15,865 bases of DNA from Cyanobacteria bacterium UBA947 (GCA_002293275.1 DBCX01000023.1:14259-30123); one strand, 5' to 3'; positions 1 through 7,285 are shown, counted from the stretch's first letter. Notes: generated from the sequence alone by a model not told the origin. Program-made: numbers and translations.

Positions 1-1
1 C

Positions 2-847
2 AATTTTTATGAGCTTGAATTGCTCGGTCAAATCGGCGCGCCGGTTAATATTTTCCTTCGCGTAACACCCGGAATCGAGTGCCACACGCACGAATATATC
101 CAAACCGGCCATCTTGATTCAAAATTCGGGTTTGATTTGACGCAAGTTGACGATGCGATTGCAAATATTCCAAGAAACGTTCGGCTGCGCGGGCTTCACG
201 CACATATCGGTTCGCAGATTTTTGACACGCAATGTTATTATGACGAGGTTGAAATCCTTGTTAAAGAAATCGCGCGGCTGAACCTTAATGAAATCAACCT
301 CGGCGGCGGGCTGGGCGTGAAATACACCGATGCGGACGAGCCGCCTTCAACATATCAGGCCGCAGAGCAAATCCTCGGCGCGATAAAAAAATATTGCCCG
401 AAACCGCCGACTATCTACATTGAGCCGGGCAGAAGCACGGTTTGCACCTCAGGTGTAACGCTCTACACAATCGGCAGCTCAAAACAGGTGCCGGGCGGCA
501 CGCGCTACATCGCAGTTGACGGCGGGATGGCGGACAACCCGCGGCCTTCAATGTATCAGGCGCAATACTCGGCTGTGCTGGCAAACAGACCGGATGCAAC
601 GGGCGAAAAAGTCACCGTTGCCGGCCGGTTCTGCGAATCAGGCGATATTTTGATAAAAGATATTAACCTGCCAAACCCGCAGCCGGGCGATGTTTTGTGC
701 GTATTCAACACAGGCGCGTATAACTACTCAATGTCATCAAACTACAACCGCGTTCCGCGCGCTGCCATGGTCTTGATTAAAGACGGGAACTCTGCTACAA
801 TAGTCAATAGAGAAACCTATGAGGATTTGGTTTCGCGCGACGCGTAG
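2..847 (+). CDS. lysA: Diaminopimelate decarboxylase, 3' part (5' end outside window)
   Basis: Removes CO2 from meso-diaminopimelate to give L-lysine, the last step of lysine synthesis; a cytosolic PLP enzyme of the fold-type III (alanine racemase-like) group. The reading frame is open from base 2, so the gene begins upstream and a TTG at 20 is not its start. Visible family motifs in order: HIGSQ (about 201), the phosphate-binding glycine loop GGGLG (about 301), EPGRS (about 422), the catalytic-type CESGD with its Cys codon at 632-634, and GAYNYSMSSNYN near the C-terminus. About 281 residues are present; full-length enzymes are usually around 420, so about a third is missing, including the PLP-binding lysine. 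It is followed 8 bp later by cdaA on the same strand, suggesting one operon. Identification is secure; arginine or carboxynorspermidine decarboxylase relatives are less likely given the CES and YN motifs. Confidence 0.95.
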   Translation, partial: NFYELELLGQIGAPVNIFLRVTPGIECHTHEYIQTGHLDSKFGFDLTQVDDAIANIPRNVRLRGLHAHIGSQIFDTQCYYDEVEILVKEIARLNLNEINLGGGLGVKYTDADEPPSTYQAAEQILGAIKKYCPKPPTIYIEPGRSTVCTSGVTLYTIGSSKQVPGGTRYIAVDGGMADNPRPSMYQAQYSAVLANRPDATGEKVTVAGRFCESGDILIKDINLPNPQPGDVLCVFNTGAYNYSMSSNYNRVPRAAMVLIKDGNSATIVNRETYEDLVSRDA

Positions 848-855
848 AGGATTGA

Positions 856-1794
856 ATGGATATTTTTGCAGGCCTGATAGCTCAAATACAAACACTTGAC
901 TGGTCGTTTAATCTCGTGAACTTTGCCGAGATTATTGCTATTTGCGTTGTCATCACAATGTTTTACAGAAAATTCATCAAAAATACCCACTCGGAAAAAT
1001 TTGTCAAAGGGCTTTTTATCCTCGCGTTTATGTGGATTTTGAGCGAGATTCTTATCCGGCTTAACCTTGGAATCCTCGGCGTTTTCCTCAAAGCGCTGGT
1101 CACGTTCATATCTTTGAGTTTAATCGTTATATTCCAGCCGGAGCTGCGGCGGTTTTTGGGATTTTTGGGGCAGATGGACTTTTTCTCAACAACATTCTCC
1201 ACACAAACCAGAGATGAAAAAGTTGATATAATAAAGACTATCGTTGAATCGGTCAAGCACCTTGCCAAATCGCGAACCGGTGCGCTGATTGTGTTTCAGG
1301 ACGGTCTGACGCACACATATTCTGATGTCGGCACAAAATTGAACGCTGATTTGTCAACCGAGCTGCTGTTGACGCTGTTTCATCACGGCACCCCGCTGCA
1401 CGACGGCGCGGTTATAATTAACGGTACAAAAATTCTGTCGGCCGGTGCGCTTTTGCCGCTCACCGAAGACCCAAAACTCAGCTGGAAATACGGAACCCGG
1501 CACCGCGCGGCAATAGGGATGTCCGAGGTCAGCAGCGCAACCTGTCTTGTTGTTTCCGAAGAAACAGGGGATGTTTCCATCGCAATTGACGGGGTATTAA
1601 AAAAATACGAGGACCTTGCAACGCTAAAATCCGACCTGGAAACCATCCTCAAATGCAAAGCCTGCCAGGAAGACGAAAAAAAATCCGTGTTCAACCTGAA
1701 CAACCTGATAAAGAAAAACGACGAAAACGCGCCTGTGCCGCCGGTTTCGCGAGGGAACAATGACGAAGAAAAAAATAACACAACTTTTGAATAG
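856..1794 (+). CDS. cdaA: Membrane-anchored diadenylate cyclase (CdaA/DacA type)
   Basis: Joins two ATP molecules into the second messenger cyclic di-AMP at the inner face of the membrane. Three hydrophobic helices (about residues 23-40, 50-69 and 74-95) precede a DisA_N catalytic domain with the signature D183-G-A (in LHDGAVII) and the R215-H-R pair (in GTRHRAA). Length is 312 residues against about 270 for Firmicutes CdaA; the excess is a charged, Asn/Pro-rich tail after about residue 275. An AGAGG ribosome site at 846-850 lies 5 bases before the ATG and overlaps the lysA stop. The last 35 bp overlap the next gene, yitT. The usual partners of this enzyme, cdaR (YbbR) and glmM, do not follow it here. 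The fold and both active-site motifs are intact, so I expect an active enzyme. Confidence 0.95.
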   Translation: MDIFAGLIAQIQTLDWSFNLVNFAEIIAICVVITMFYRKFIKNTHSEKFVKGLFILAFMWILSEILIRLNLGILGVFLKALVTFISLSLIVIFQPELRRFLGFLGQMDFFSTTFSTQTRDEKVDIIKTIVESVKHLAKSRTGALIVFQDGLTHTYSDVGTKLNADLSTELLLTLFHHGTPLHDGAVIINGTKILSAGALLPLTEDPKLSWKYGTRHRAAIGMSEVSSATCLVVSEETGDVSIAIDGVLKKYEDLATLKSDLETILKCKACQEDEKKSVFNLNNLIKKNDENAPVPPVSRGNNDEEKNNTTFE

Positions 1795-2599
1795 GATTTT
1801 CTTTTTGACGCTGGGCGCCTTGATTGCAGCGTTCGCGATTGAGTGCCTGCTTGTGCCAAACAATGTAATTGACGGCGGAATCATAGGGGTTTCAATGATT
1901 TTGAGCTACCTGTTCAAATGGAATCTGGGTGTGCTGGTTGTGGTTTTGAACATCCCGTTTGTGCTGCTGGCGCTGACCAAAATCGGAAAATATTTTGTGC
2001 TGCAAACCTTTTATGCGCTGATTATGCTGGCGTTGTTCTTGAACCTGTTTTACCATCACGTGTTTACCAACGACGTGCTGCTCGCGACGGTATTTGGCGG
2101 GGTTATGCTGGGTGTGGGCGTGGGCTTAATCCTGCGAAACGAGGGCTCGCTTGACGGAACAGAGATTATGTCTTTAATCCTGTCAAAAAAATTCGGGTTC
2201 TCCGTCGGTGAAATCATTATGGGGTTCAACCTTTTCATCTACACCGGTGCGGGGTTCGTGTTTGGGTGGAATCAGGCGATGTACTCAATTTTGACCTATT
2301 TTATCGCATACAAAACAATTGATATCGTGCTTGAAGGTATGAACAGCTCAAAGGCCGTGCAAATAATAAGCGACTGCTCACAAGAAATTGCAAGCGCGCT
2401 GATGGAACGGCTTGAAGTCGGTGTGACGTACTACGAAGGCAAAGGCGCGTACTCGGGCAGCGAAAAAACTATCATCAACTGCGTGATTTCGCGGCTTGAG
2501 CTTGCCAAACTGAAAGAAATCGTAAAAGAAATTGACCCGCGCGCGTTTACGACAGTTACCGAGGTGAACGAGGTTCACGGCGGCCACATAAGACGCTGA
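1760..2599 (+). CDS. YitT-family membrane protein with C-terminal DUF2179 domain
   Basis: An integral membrane protein of 279 residues with several hydrophobic segments between about 12 and 190. A soluble C-terminal domain follows (about 215-275, from GVTYYEGKGAYSG through HGGHIRR), matching the YitT membrane part plus DUF2179. Conserved family features seen: PNNVIDGG near residue 33 and EGSLDGT near 129. The transported substrate, if any, is not established for the family. The start lies inside cdaA and is supported by a GAGGG ribosome site at 1751-1755, 4 bases before the ATG, and by the typical YitT N-terminus. The 35-bp overlap with cdaA implies co-translation and perhaps a functional link to c-di-AMP (inference). 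DUF2179 looks like a small ligand-sensing domain, but its ligand is unknown. Confidence 0.85.
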   Translation: MTKKKITQLLNRIFFLTLGALIAAFAIECLLVPNNVIDGGIIGVSMILSYLFKWNLGVLVVVLNIPFVLLALTKIGKYFVLQTFYALIMLALFLNLFYHHVFTNDVLLATVFGGVMLGVGVGLILRNEGSLDGTEIMSLILSKKFGFSVGEIIMGFNLFIYTGAGFVFGWNQAMYSILTYFIAYKTIDIVLEGMNSSKAVQIISDCSQEIASALMERLEVGVTYYEGKGAYSGSEKTIINCVISRLELAKLKEIVKEIDPRAFTTVTEVNEVHGGHIRR

Positions 2600-2695
2600 C
2601 CGGTGTTATAAGCGCCCGCTCACGAGTCTGCACCTGCCGGCTTTGTTAAGAAATATTTAAATGAGGGCAATTTTTCGCTGCAAAAATCCTTTTAA

Positions 2696-2724
2696 TATTA
2701 TATACGGGGAAATTTCAAAGGGGA
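2696..2724 (+). promoter_or_regulatory. Probable -10 box and ribosome site of the metalloprotease gene
   Basis: TATTAT at 2696-2701 could serve as a -10 box; no good -35 is visible 16-18 bp upstream, so the promoter call is weak. AAAGGGGA at 2717-2724 is a strong Shine-Dalgarno site, 6 bases before the ATG at 2731, and fixes that start. The 131-bp gap after yitT holds no convincing terminator hairpin. Confidence 0.4.
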
Positions 2725-2730
2725 TTTTAC

Positions 2731-3741
2731 ATGGGCATTGATGCTCTGCAAGGACTTAACAGCGCGCCGCTGCAAACATTTAAATCATACACAACAACAC
2801 CTGTGCAGCCAAACAGTGTGTTTACGGTGCAAAGAAACGCAGCAACTACCTTTGCACAGCTGTGTCAGGCTGTTGTACCGGACGCAAAGGCAGTCCAAAC
2901 CGCACCGAGCACGGAGTTAAAACCCTCACGGATTGAGTTTACACCCGCCGGCAGCATGGATGAGGCGGCCGAATATGCGCAAAACCTCGGGGTTGAAAAC
3001 TACAACATGGGTGATGATTTAGAAACGGCAAACTACGTAAACGAGGCGCTGACAAACCTGCACAACCTCTACGGGGGCGATGTGAATATGTTTCCTAACA
3101 TAGAAGTGACCGATACCGTTGAATTTTTCATATACAATTCCGACTCAAAAACCTTGAAGATAAACCCGCAGGGGTTTGCTGAGAACAGGCAGGAAACAGA
3201 CCAATTCATAAAAGAAAGTATGGTGGCCGAATCCGCAAACAAAAACGGAGCCATTGGGGCCTGGTATCACCGGGCGCTGAAAGGTGATTTTGACATGGTT
3301 GACTATATAGATAAAGACTTTCAAAAAGAAGTTTTTGACACGGTGCAGGCATACCTTGAAAACCCCGACAGTTTTGATGATTTTGAAGCAACAGAGTTGG
3401 AAGCAATGCTTTGCGACATGACAAATTTGAGCGTCAGGTTCAGGTCAACCGGCAATCTTACATTTGAGCGCGGGTACGCTTCCGGCAGCAAATTCAGCTG
3501 GATATACCACGAATACGCTCACCGTTTGCAATCCGAGAGCATGGATTCTGGAGAGTACCGGCACGGGATACGCGAAATGAGCAAAGCCGACAAAGCAATT
3601 GCGATGCGGATAACAGAATATGCCGGCAAAAACTACAACGAGTTCACCGCAGAAACCTACAAGGCATTGATAAACGGCCACAAGCTGCCTGAAGATGTTA
3701 TGGCGCTGTACAAAAAATGCAACGGCCCGCAGCTGCCTTAA
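2731..3741 (+). CDS. Putative gluzincin zinc metallopeptidase, lethal-factor-like catalytic motifs
   Basis: Not a protein I can name. It has 336 residues. The first 60 or so are rich in Thr, Pro, Gln and Asn and look unstructured, with no hydrophobic signal peptide. The rest is acidic and mostly helical. The C-terminal 80 residues hold H260-E-Y-A-H264, the HExxH zinc/catalytic motif, inside WIYHEYAHRLQ. About 30 residues on comes Y297-x3-N301-x2-E304-F-x-A-E308. From memory, anthrax lethal factor (peptidase family M34) has the same Y-x3-N-x2-E-F-x-A-E pattern around its Tyr728 and zinc ligand Glu735, so E304 is the likely third ligand. Function is therefore inferred to be a peptidase; substrate and location are unknown. 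It stands alone on the plus strand and converges on the flagellar operon with a 9-bp gap. Phage-type ADP-ribosyltransferase/LF-fold relatives without peptidase activity are the main alternative. Confidence 0.6.
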   Translation: MGIDALQGLNSAPLQTFKSYTTTPVQPNSVFTVQRNAATTFAQLCQAVVPDAKAVQTAPSTELKPSRIEFTPAGSMDEAAEYAQNLGVENYNMGDDLETANYVNEALTNLHNLYGGDVNMFPNIEVTDTVEFFIYNSDSKTLKINPQGFAENRQETDQFIKESMVAESANKNGAIGAWYHRALKGDFDMVDYIDKDFQKEVFDTVQAYLENPDSFDDFEATELEAMLCDMTNLSVRFRSTGNLTFERGYASGSKFSWIYHEYAHRLQSESMDSGEYRHGIREMSKADKAIAMRITEYAGKNYNEFTAETYKALINGHKLPEDVMALYKKCNGPQLP

Positions 3742-3750
3742 ACAAAGGGC

Positions 3751-4857
3751 TTAAACAGGTGCTGATTCGCCGGCGGCGTCCGCCGGGTTGTTCGCCTCTT
3801 TGTCTGCCGCGCTGAATTCGGCTGCTAATTTGCCGATACCTGTTGCAGGCTCGCCGATACCTGCCGCTGATTCAAGGTGCGCAACAAGAATATTCGCAAC
3901 TTTCGGCGCAAAATCCATATACTCGCCCTCAACCGCCTTGAACACAAACCGCTGGACATTCTTTCGCTCTAGGGCAAGCATTTGTTCAAGTTTTTTGCGG
4001 TTCATTTTGTCAGATACCGCCTTAATCCGTTTCAACATCAACGCAGGACTTGCGCCGTCCGGTGCGGGGATATTTGATCTGATTTCTTCAAGGCATCTGA
4101 TTGCGCCGTCCGTGTCAACCTTTTGCTCCAAATCCGGCAGCCCCATAAATTTAATAACAGAGCCCGCATCTTCTTCGGAGAATTTGCTGATAATGCTTTG
4201 AACCTTGTCCTGTTTCATCTGCTTGAATAACAGCGCGAGCGTGGCAAGTTTGAGCACGCGCGGGTTTTCTTCCTGCGGCGGCGCTTCAACAATCTCCGGC
4301 ATCGGCTCTGCCGCGGGCGCACCGGGGTCTTGCATTTGCTGTTCGTAAACGGCTTCTTGCTGGGCCTGCTGCTGCATCATAGAATCAATGTTGGACTGGT
4401 TTATCGCCTGATCCATCAGCCCGTCATCAATCAAATCTTTGTCTTTCAAATCCTGTACGGCCTCGGCGTAGGTTTTTTTGACGTGGTGCTCAATCAGTTG
4501 CAAAACCTGATCTTGCGGGATGTTTTGTTTGAACGCCTGCTTTGCGACCTCAAAGATTGTGAACGCAATTTTTTGCATAATAGGGTCCCAATACTGCTGC
4601 GGCAGGCCGGAGCGCACAAGGTCAACGGATTTGTGGAACGACCATTCCGCAATGATTTGGGTAATCATAATCGCCTGCTCGGCGTTAAAATTGCTCTCGG
4701 TATCGTTTGAGAGCGCCTCACCTGCGATGCTGGCAAAGTTCATCAATGTGTTTGCGACGTAATCTCTTTCTGCGGCGCTAAAATCCGGCGGGACAAGCTC
4801 GGCGGCCTGCCCTGTCAAGTCCTGTGCAAATTGTTTATAATCAAAACCTTCTATCAT
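3751..4857 (-). CDS. Flagellar-operon protein in the fliG position (possible divergent FliG)
   Basis: The third gene of the fliE-fliF operon, where fliG normally lies, and at 368 residues close to FliG length. Its start codon overlaps the fliF stop (ATGA, 4854-4857), so the two are translationally coupled. It has a helical N-terminal region (1-155), a Gln/Ala/Pro/Glu-rich linker (about 158-198, including QQQAQQ) and a helical C-terminal region (200-330). The stretch LALLFKQMKQDKVQSII is reminiscent of the FliG middle domain, and residues 284-328 loosely resemble the FliG C-terminal domain, but I do not see the canonical EHPQ motif or a typical FliF-binding N-domain. If it is FliG it would form the rotor C-ring under the MS ring; otherwise it is a lineage-specific export or rotor component. 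The tail carries a small 7-residue tandem repeat (GIG...GIG). Confidence 0.5.
   Translation of the reverse strand: MIEGFDYKQFAQDLTGQAAELVPPDFSAAERDYVANTLMNFASIAGEALSNDTESNFNAEQAIMITQIIAEWSFHKSVDLVRSGLPQQYWDPIMQKIAFTIFEVAKQAFKQNIPQDQVLQLIEHHVKKTYAEAVQDLKDKDLIDDGLMDQAINQSNIDSMMQQQAQQEAVYEQQMQDPGAPAAEPMPEIVEAPPQEENPRVLKLATLALLFKQMKQDKVQSIISKFSEEDAGSVIKFMGLPDLEQKVDTDGAIRCLEEIRSNIPAPDGASPALMLKRIKAVSDKMNRKKLEQMLALERKNVQRFVFKAVEGEYMDFAPKVANILVAHLESAAGIGEPATGIGKLAAEFSAADKEANNPADAAGESAPV
3832..3863. repeat. Short 21-bp-period tandem repeat in the fliG-position gene
   Basis: GCCGATACCTG occurs exactly twice, at 3832-3842 and 3853-3863, 21 bp apart. On the minus strand this encodes two successive 7-residue units beginning GIG near residue 334. 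It looks like a small in-frame duplication in a low-complexity C-terminal tail. Confidence 0.7.
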
Positions 4858-6557
4858 GCTGCTTCAATCCAGCTTTTTATCTTTTCTGCCGCGTCTTCAT
4901 CGGCCTGACCAAGGTCTGCGGAGATGTTAGAGAGCGCATCTTCAAGCATTTTGGGGTCTTTTGCCGGTGCTATCGCGGTCTGGCTTTGAGGGGACGAGGC
5001 TTGTGTTGCGATTTGCGCAACCCGCTGCTGCTGCTCGGTCAAGCCTTGTTGAAGCTGCGATTGCTGCTGCGAGAGCGCTGACGCCTGCTGGTTGATTTGC
5101 GCGAGCATTTGCTCTTGCTGCGCGTTTTGCGCCCGGAGCATTTCAAGCTCACGGCGCGGCTCATCGGTTGCCTTTCTGATTTTGTCCGCAACCATTTTAA
5201 GCAGAACCCCCGAACCAATTACAGCCAGAGCGACTGCGACCCACCACGGGTTGCCGGTTTCATCCGGTTTAGGCAGATTGGACGGTCTGTCCCCGCTCAA
5301 ATACGGGTCATCGGAATCCGAGAACGCGATTGTTACGTTAGTTGCGTCAACACGCGGTGATGCGGCTCTTGCGATAAGCTCCCTTAACTCCTGCAATGTT
5401 GTATTTTCAGGCAGCGCGTTTCTGTCAAGCGTTACAGCGATGGAGATTTCTTCCACAACACCCGCTTTTGCGACCTCTGTTTCCTGAATTTTTGATACGC
5501 CGTATTGAACCTCTCTTGCGGTACGGGTGTAATTTCTGTTCTGGTTGGAATCCGACCCGCCGGCAGGCAAACCGTTTGGCAGGTAGACGCTGACCGCGTT
5601 GGTTCCGCGCCCGGTATCTGTTGTCTGGTCGCCAAGCCCCTCGGTGAATGTTTGTTCGGCGATAGGGATTCTGCTTTCAGGGTCATAGGTTATGCTGACT
5701 TTTTCGCCCGGCGCCTGACGCAGGTAGGTGCTGACCGTCACCACATAGTTATCCTTACCGATAAGTTTGTCAAGCTGTGACGCGACCTTTTGCTGCATAT
5801 AGCGGTCGTTTTCTTCAAGTTTTTGGAGCATCTCATCGCCCGCATCAAGAATTGAGCGGTACGTGTTGCCGTTGGTGTCAGTGATTGCGATATTTTCCGG
5901 CAAAAGCCCGTTAACGCTGCCCAAAAGCAGGTTGGAAACCGCCTTGACCTTCATAATATCAAGCTTGTTGCCGCTCGGCAGCGAGATTTGAACGGTCGCG
6001 GTGATGGGTTTTTGCATAGACGAAAACATTGTCTGCTCGGGGATAGAGATAAACACCGTTGCGTCGTTAACGCCTTCTATGTTGCGGATAAGACGCGCAA
6101 GCTCGCCGTTAATCGCGCGCGAAAGCCGGATTCTTTTATCCTCTTTTGTTGAGGTGAAATCACCTTTGTCAAATATTTCAAGGCCAACGTTTTTGTCCAT
6201 AAGCCCGCTTTGAACAATCGCGATAATCGCCTGATCGCGGTCTGTGATTGTGCATTTTTTGTGCAGCGATGAGCAGTTGTCTTTGCTCAAAAACAGCACT
6301 GATTTTGTACCGTCCATTTTGCGGCCGGCGGTCAAGCCTTGTTTTGCAAGCAGTGCCTGAACTTCAAGCGCTTTACCCAAATTATCTGTTGTCATAAGGT
6401 CAACATCGGTTTTGAGCGGTTCTGCGCCGACAACCCCTGCGGGTTCTTTGCTGCCTGTGGCCACACCGATTATAATAAGCAGCACAAATACCACGACTAC
6501 ACCGCCGATAATGGAGTATAATAAAGGTCTGTTTTGCAATATTTTAGAAAAGTCCAT
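4854..6557 (-). CDS. fliF: Flagellar MS-ring protein FliF
   Basis: Forms the membrane-embedded MS ring that anchors the flagellar rotor and houses the type III export gate. Its 567 residues match the family: TM helix 1 at about 13-34; YscJ/FliF ring-building region with LEIFDKGDFTST and RAINGELARLI (about 126-157); a second ring-building region to about 290; a Gly/Asn/Ser loop (305-345); TM helix 2 at about 438-456; and a C-terminal acidic tail ending AEKIKSWIEAA, which resembles the FliG-binding end of FliF. Odd features are a short insertion with two cysteines (C95, C102) in the periplasmic part and a Gln-rich, probably coiled-coil stretch (about 468-515) after TM2. It lies 32 bp after fliE and overlaps the next gene by 4 bp. 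The Shine-Dalgarno is weak (GGGA), and a TATAAT at 6589-6584 could give an extra promoter. Confidence 0.95.
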   Translation of the reverse strand: MDFSKILQNRPLLYSIIGGVVVVFVLLIIIGVATGSKEPAGVVGAEPLKTDVDLMTTDNLGKALEVQALLAKQGLTAGRKMDGTKSVLFLSKDNCSSLHKKCTITDRDQAIIAIVQSGLMDKNVGLEIFDKGDFTSTKEDKRIRLSRAINGELARLIRNIEGVNDATVFISIPEQTMFSSMQKPITATVQISLPSGNKLDIMKVKAVSNLLLGSVNGLLPENIAITDTNGNTYRSILDAGDEMLQKLEENDRYMQQKVASQLDKLIGKDNYVVTVSTYLRQAPGEKVSITYDPESRIPIAEQTFTEGLGDQTTDTGRGTNAVSVYLPNGLPAGGSDSNQNRNYTRTAREVQYGVSKIQETEVAKAGVVEEISIAVTLDRNALPENTTLQELRELIARAASPRVDATNVTIAFSDSDDPYLSGDRPSNLPKPDETGNPWWVAVALAVIGSGVLLKMVADKIRKATDEPRRELEMLRAQNAQQEQMLAQINQQASALSQQQSQLQQGLTEQQQRVAQIATQASSPQSQTAIAPAKDPKMLEDALSNISADLGQADEDAAEKIKSWIEAA

Positions 6558-6589
6558 TGTTTGTCCCGTTAATCTTTTATAGTATTATA

Positions 6590-6928
6590 TTACACCTGAA
6601 TCTGCATAATTTTGTCATACGCCTGTATGACTTTTCCGACAATGGAAGTCATAACGTTGATATTAATCTCGGCTTTTGACATCGCAATCATAACATCGTG
6701 AACGTCAACGTTGCTGGAGCCGGACATGTAGTCTTTAAGCATTGTATCAGGGGCGTTCAGCTCTGTGTTGAACTTGTCAACAAACCCGTTTAAGACGGTG
6801 CCGAAGCTCGGCATGGCAGGGTCTTCCATGCGGCCGATACGCGCGGGCGGGATGCCTCCAACGCCGGAATCCAGCTTGGTGTGCCCGATTCTGCCTGCTA
6901 AATCGTAATTCGGATAAAAACTGCTCAT
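6590..6928 (-). CDS. fliE: Flagellar hook-basal body protein FliE
   Basis: A small rod-base protein joining the MS ring to the proximal rod; exported through the flagellar type III apparatus. The 112-residue product has a variable N-terminus and the conserved FliE C-terminus: V-D-V-H-D-V-M-I-A (about 74-82), then KVIQAYDKIMQIQV at the end, close to the usual V.AY.EIMRMQV. A longer frame opens at 6976, but the strong AGGGGG site 6 bases before the ATG at 6928 decides the start. First gene of the operon with fliF and the fliG-position gene. The flgB and flgC genes that often precede fliE are absent here and must lie elsewhere if this organism builds a flagellum. Confidence 0.93.
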   Translation of the reverse strand: MSSFYPNYDLAGRIGHTKLDSGVGGIPPARIGRMEDPAMPSFGTVLNGFVDKFNTELNAPDTMLKDYMSGSSNVDVHDVMIAMSKAEININVMTSIVGKVIQAYDKIMQIQV

Positions 6929-6933
6929 ATTTT

Positions 6934-6976
6934 GCCCCCTTTTTGTATATATTAATAATATCGCAGGGAACGTCAA
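6934..6976 (-). promoter_or_regulatory. Candidate promoter and ribosome site of the fliE operon
   Basis: On the minus strand TTGACG (6976-6971) is followed after 16 bases by TAATAT (6954-6949), a plausible housekeeping-sigma promoter. AGGGGGC (6940-6934), preceded by a run of A, is a strong Shine-Dalgarno 6 bases before the fliE ATG. No sigma-28 or sigma-54 type elements stand out. Confidence 0.45.
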
Positions 6977-7025
6977 CTAATTCAACTGTTTTTTGCAAAA
7001 ATCATCTGTTTAGATTATAAATGTA

Positions 7026-7190
7026 TTAATAATCAAAGGCTTCAAATTTTTTCAGAATTATGTCTGATAAAAAAATCAGGTGGCTTGCGTCAGGGTTGTC
7101 TTTGCTGCCGACGGAAAAATGCAGTGCGTTATGCAGGGTTTCGTATAGGGCTTGCAGTTCAATAAATTTGCCTTCGGTTTCAAAGTCCAT
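7026..7190 (-). CDS. Small protein of unknown function, 54 residues
   Basis: A short open frame, MDFETEGKFIELQALYETLH and onward, ending KKFEAFDY before TAA. It is supported by a ribosome site (AAAGG at 7201-7197, 6 bases before the ATG), by promoter-like boxes upstream (TTAACA at 7236-7231, 17 bases, TATAAA at 7213-7208; or TATAAT at 7246-7241), and by filling an otherwise empty stretch. It is acidic, with two probable amphipathic helices (about 6-24 and 36-52), and has no membrane segment or signal peptide. It is divergent from the HTH gene at 7299 and shares its control region, so the two may be co-regulated. It lies 97 bp upstream of fliE on the same strand. I do not recognise a family; it could be a small regulatory partner or a chaperone-like protein. 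Confidence 0.6.
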   Translation of the reverse strand: MDFETEGKFIELQALYETLHNALHFSVGSKDNPDASHLIFLSDIILKKFEAFDY

Positions 7191-7224
7191 TCTTAACCTT
7201 TCTTCATTTTATATAGCTAAAAAC

Positions 7225-7267
7225 TAATATTGTTAAGTTTATTATAAACAATATTACAACAATATAA
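7225..7267. promoter_or_regulatory. Operator-like array: 10-bp inverted repeat plus a third copy
   Basis: TAATATTGTT (7225-7234) and AACAATATTA (7247-7256) form a perfect 10-bp inverted repeat with a 12-base centre, so equivalent positions are two helical turns apart. A third, direct copy AACAATATAA (7258-7267) starts 11 bp after the second, one helical turn. The centre contains a minus-strand TATAAT (7246-7241), and the third copy covers the -35 position of the plus-strand promoter at 7286. This arrangement fits a repressor site controlling both divergent genes; the HTH protein encoded at 7299 is the obvious candidate binder (inference). Confidence 0.6.
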
Positions 7268-7285
7268 AGTTTTTGTCAAGTAGTC

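Noticed and set aside
1383..1884. Minus-strand open frames opposite cdaA and the start of yitT
   Set aside because: They are shadows of two well-supported genes; the translations are Ser/Phe/Arg-rich with no recognisable motif.
2600..2695. Rho-independent terminator after yitT
   Set aside because: Some CCGGTG/CACC pairing can be drawn across about 40 bases, but there is no compact GC stem followed by a T run.
6929..6976. 16-codon N-terminal extension of fliE
   Set aside because: The strong AGGGGG ribosome site and the promoter-like boxes lie inside this stretch, so the ATG at 6928 is the start.
7225..7256. BirA-type biotin operator before the biotin genes
   Set aside because: BirA sites have TTGTAAACC-like arms about 15 bases apart with GGTT inner ends. 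Here the arms are TAATATTGTT/AACAATATTA with a 12-base centre, so the match is limited to TTGTT/AACAA.
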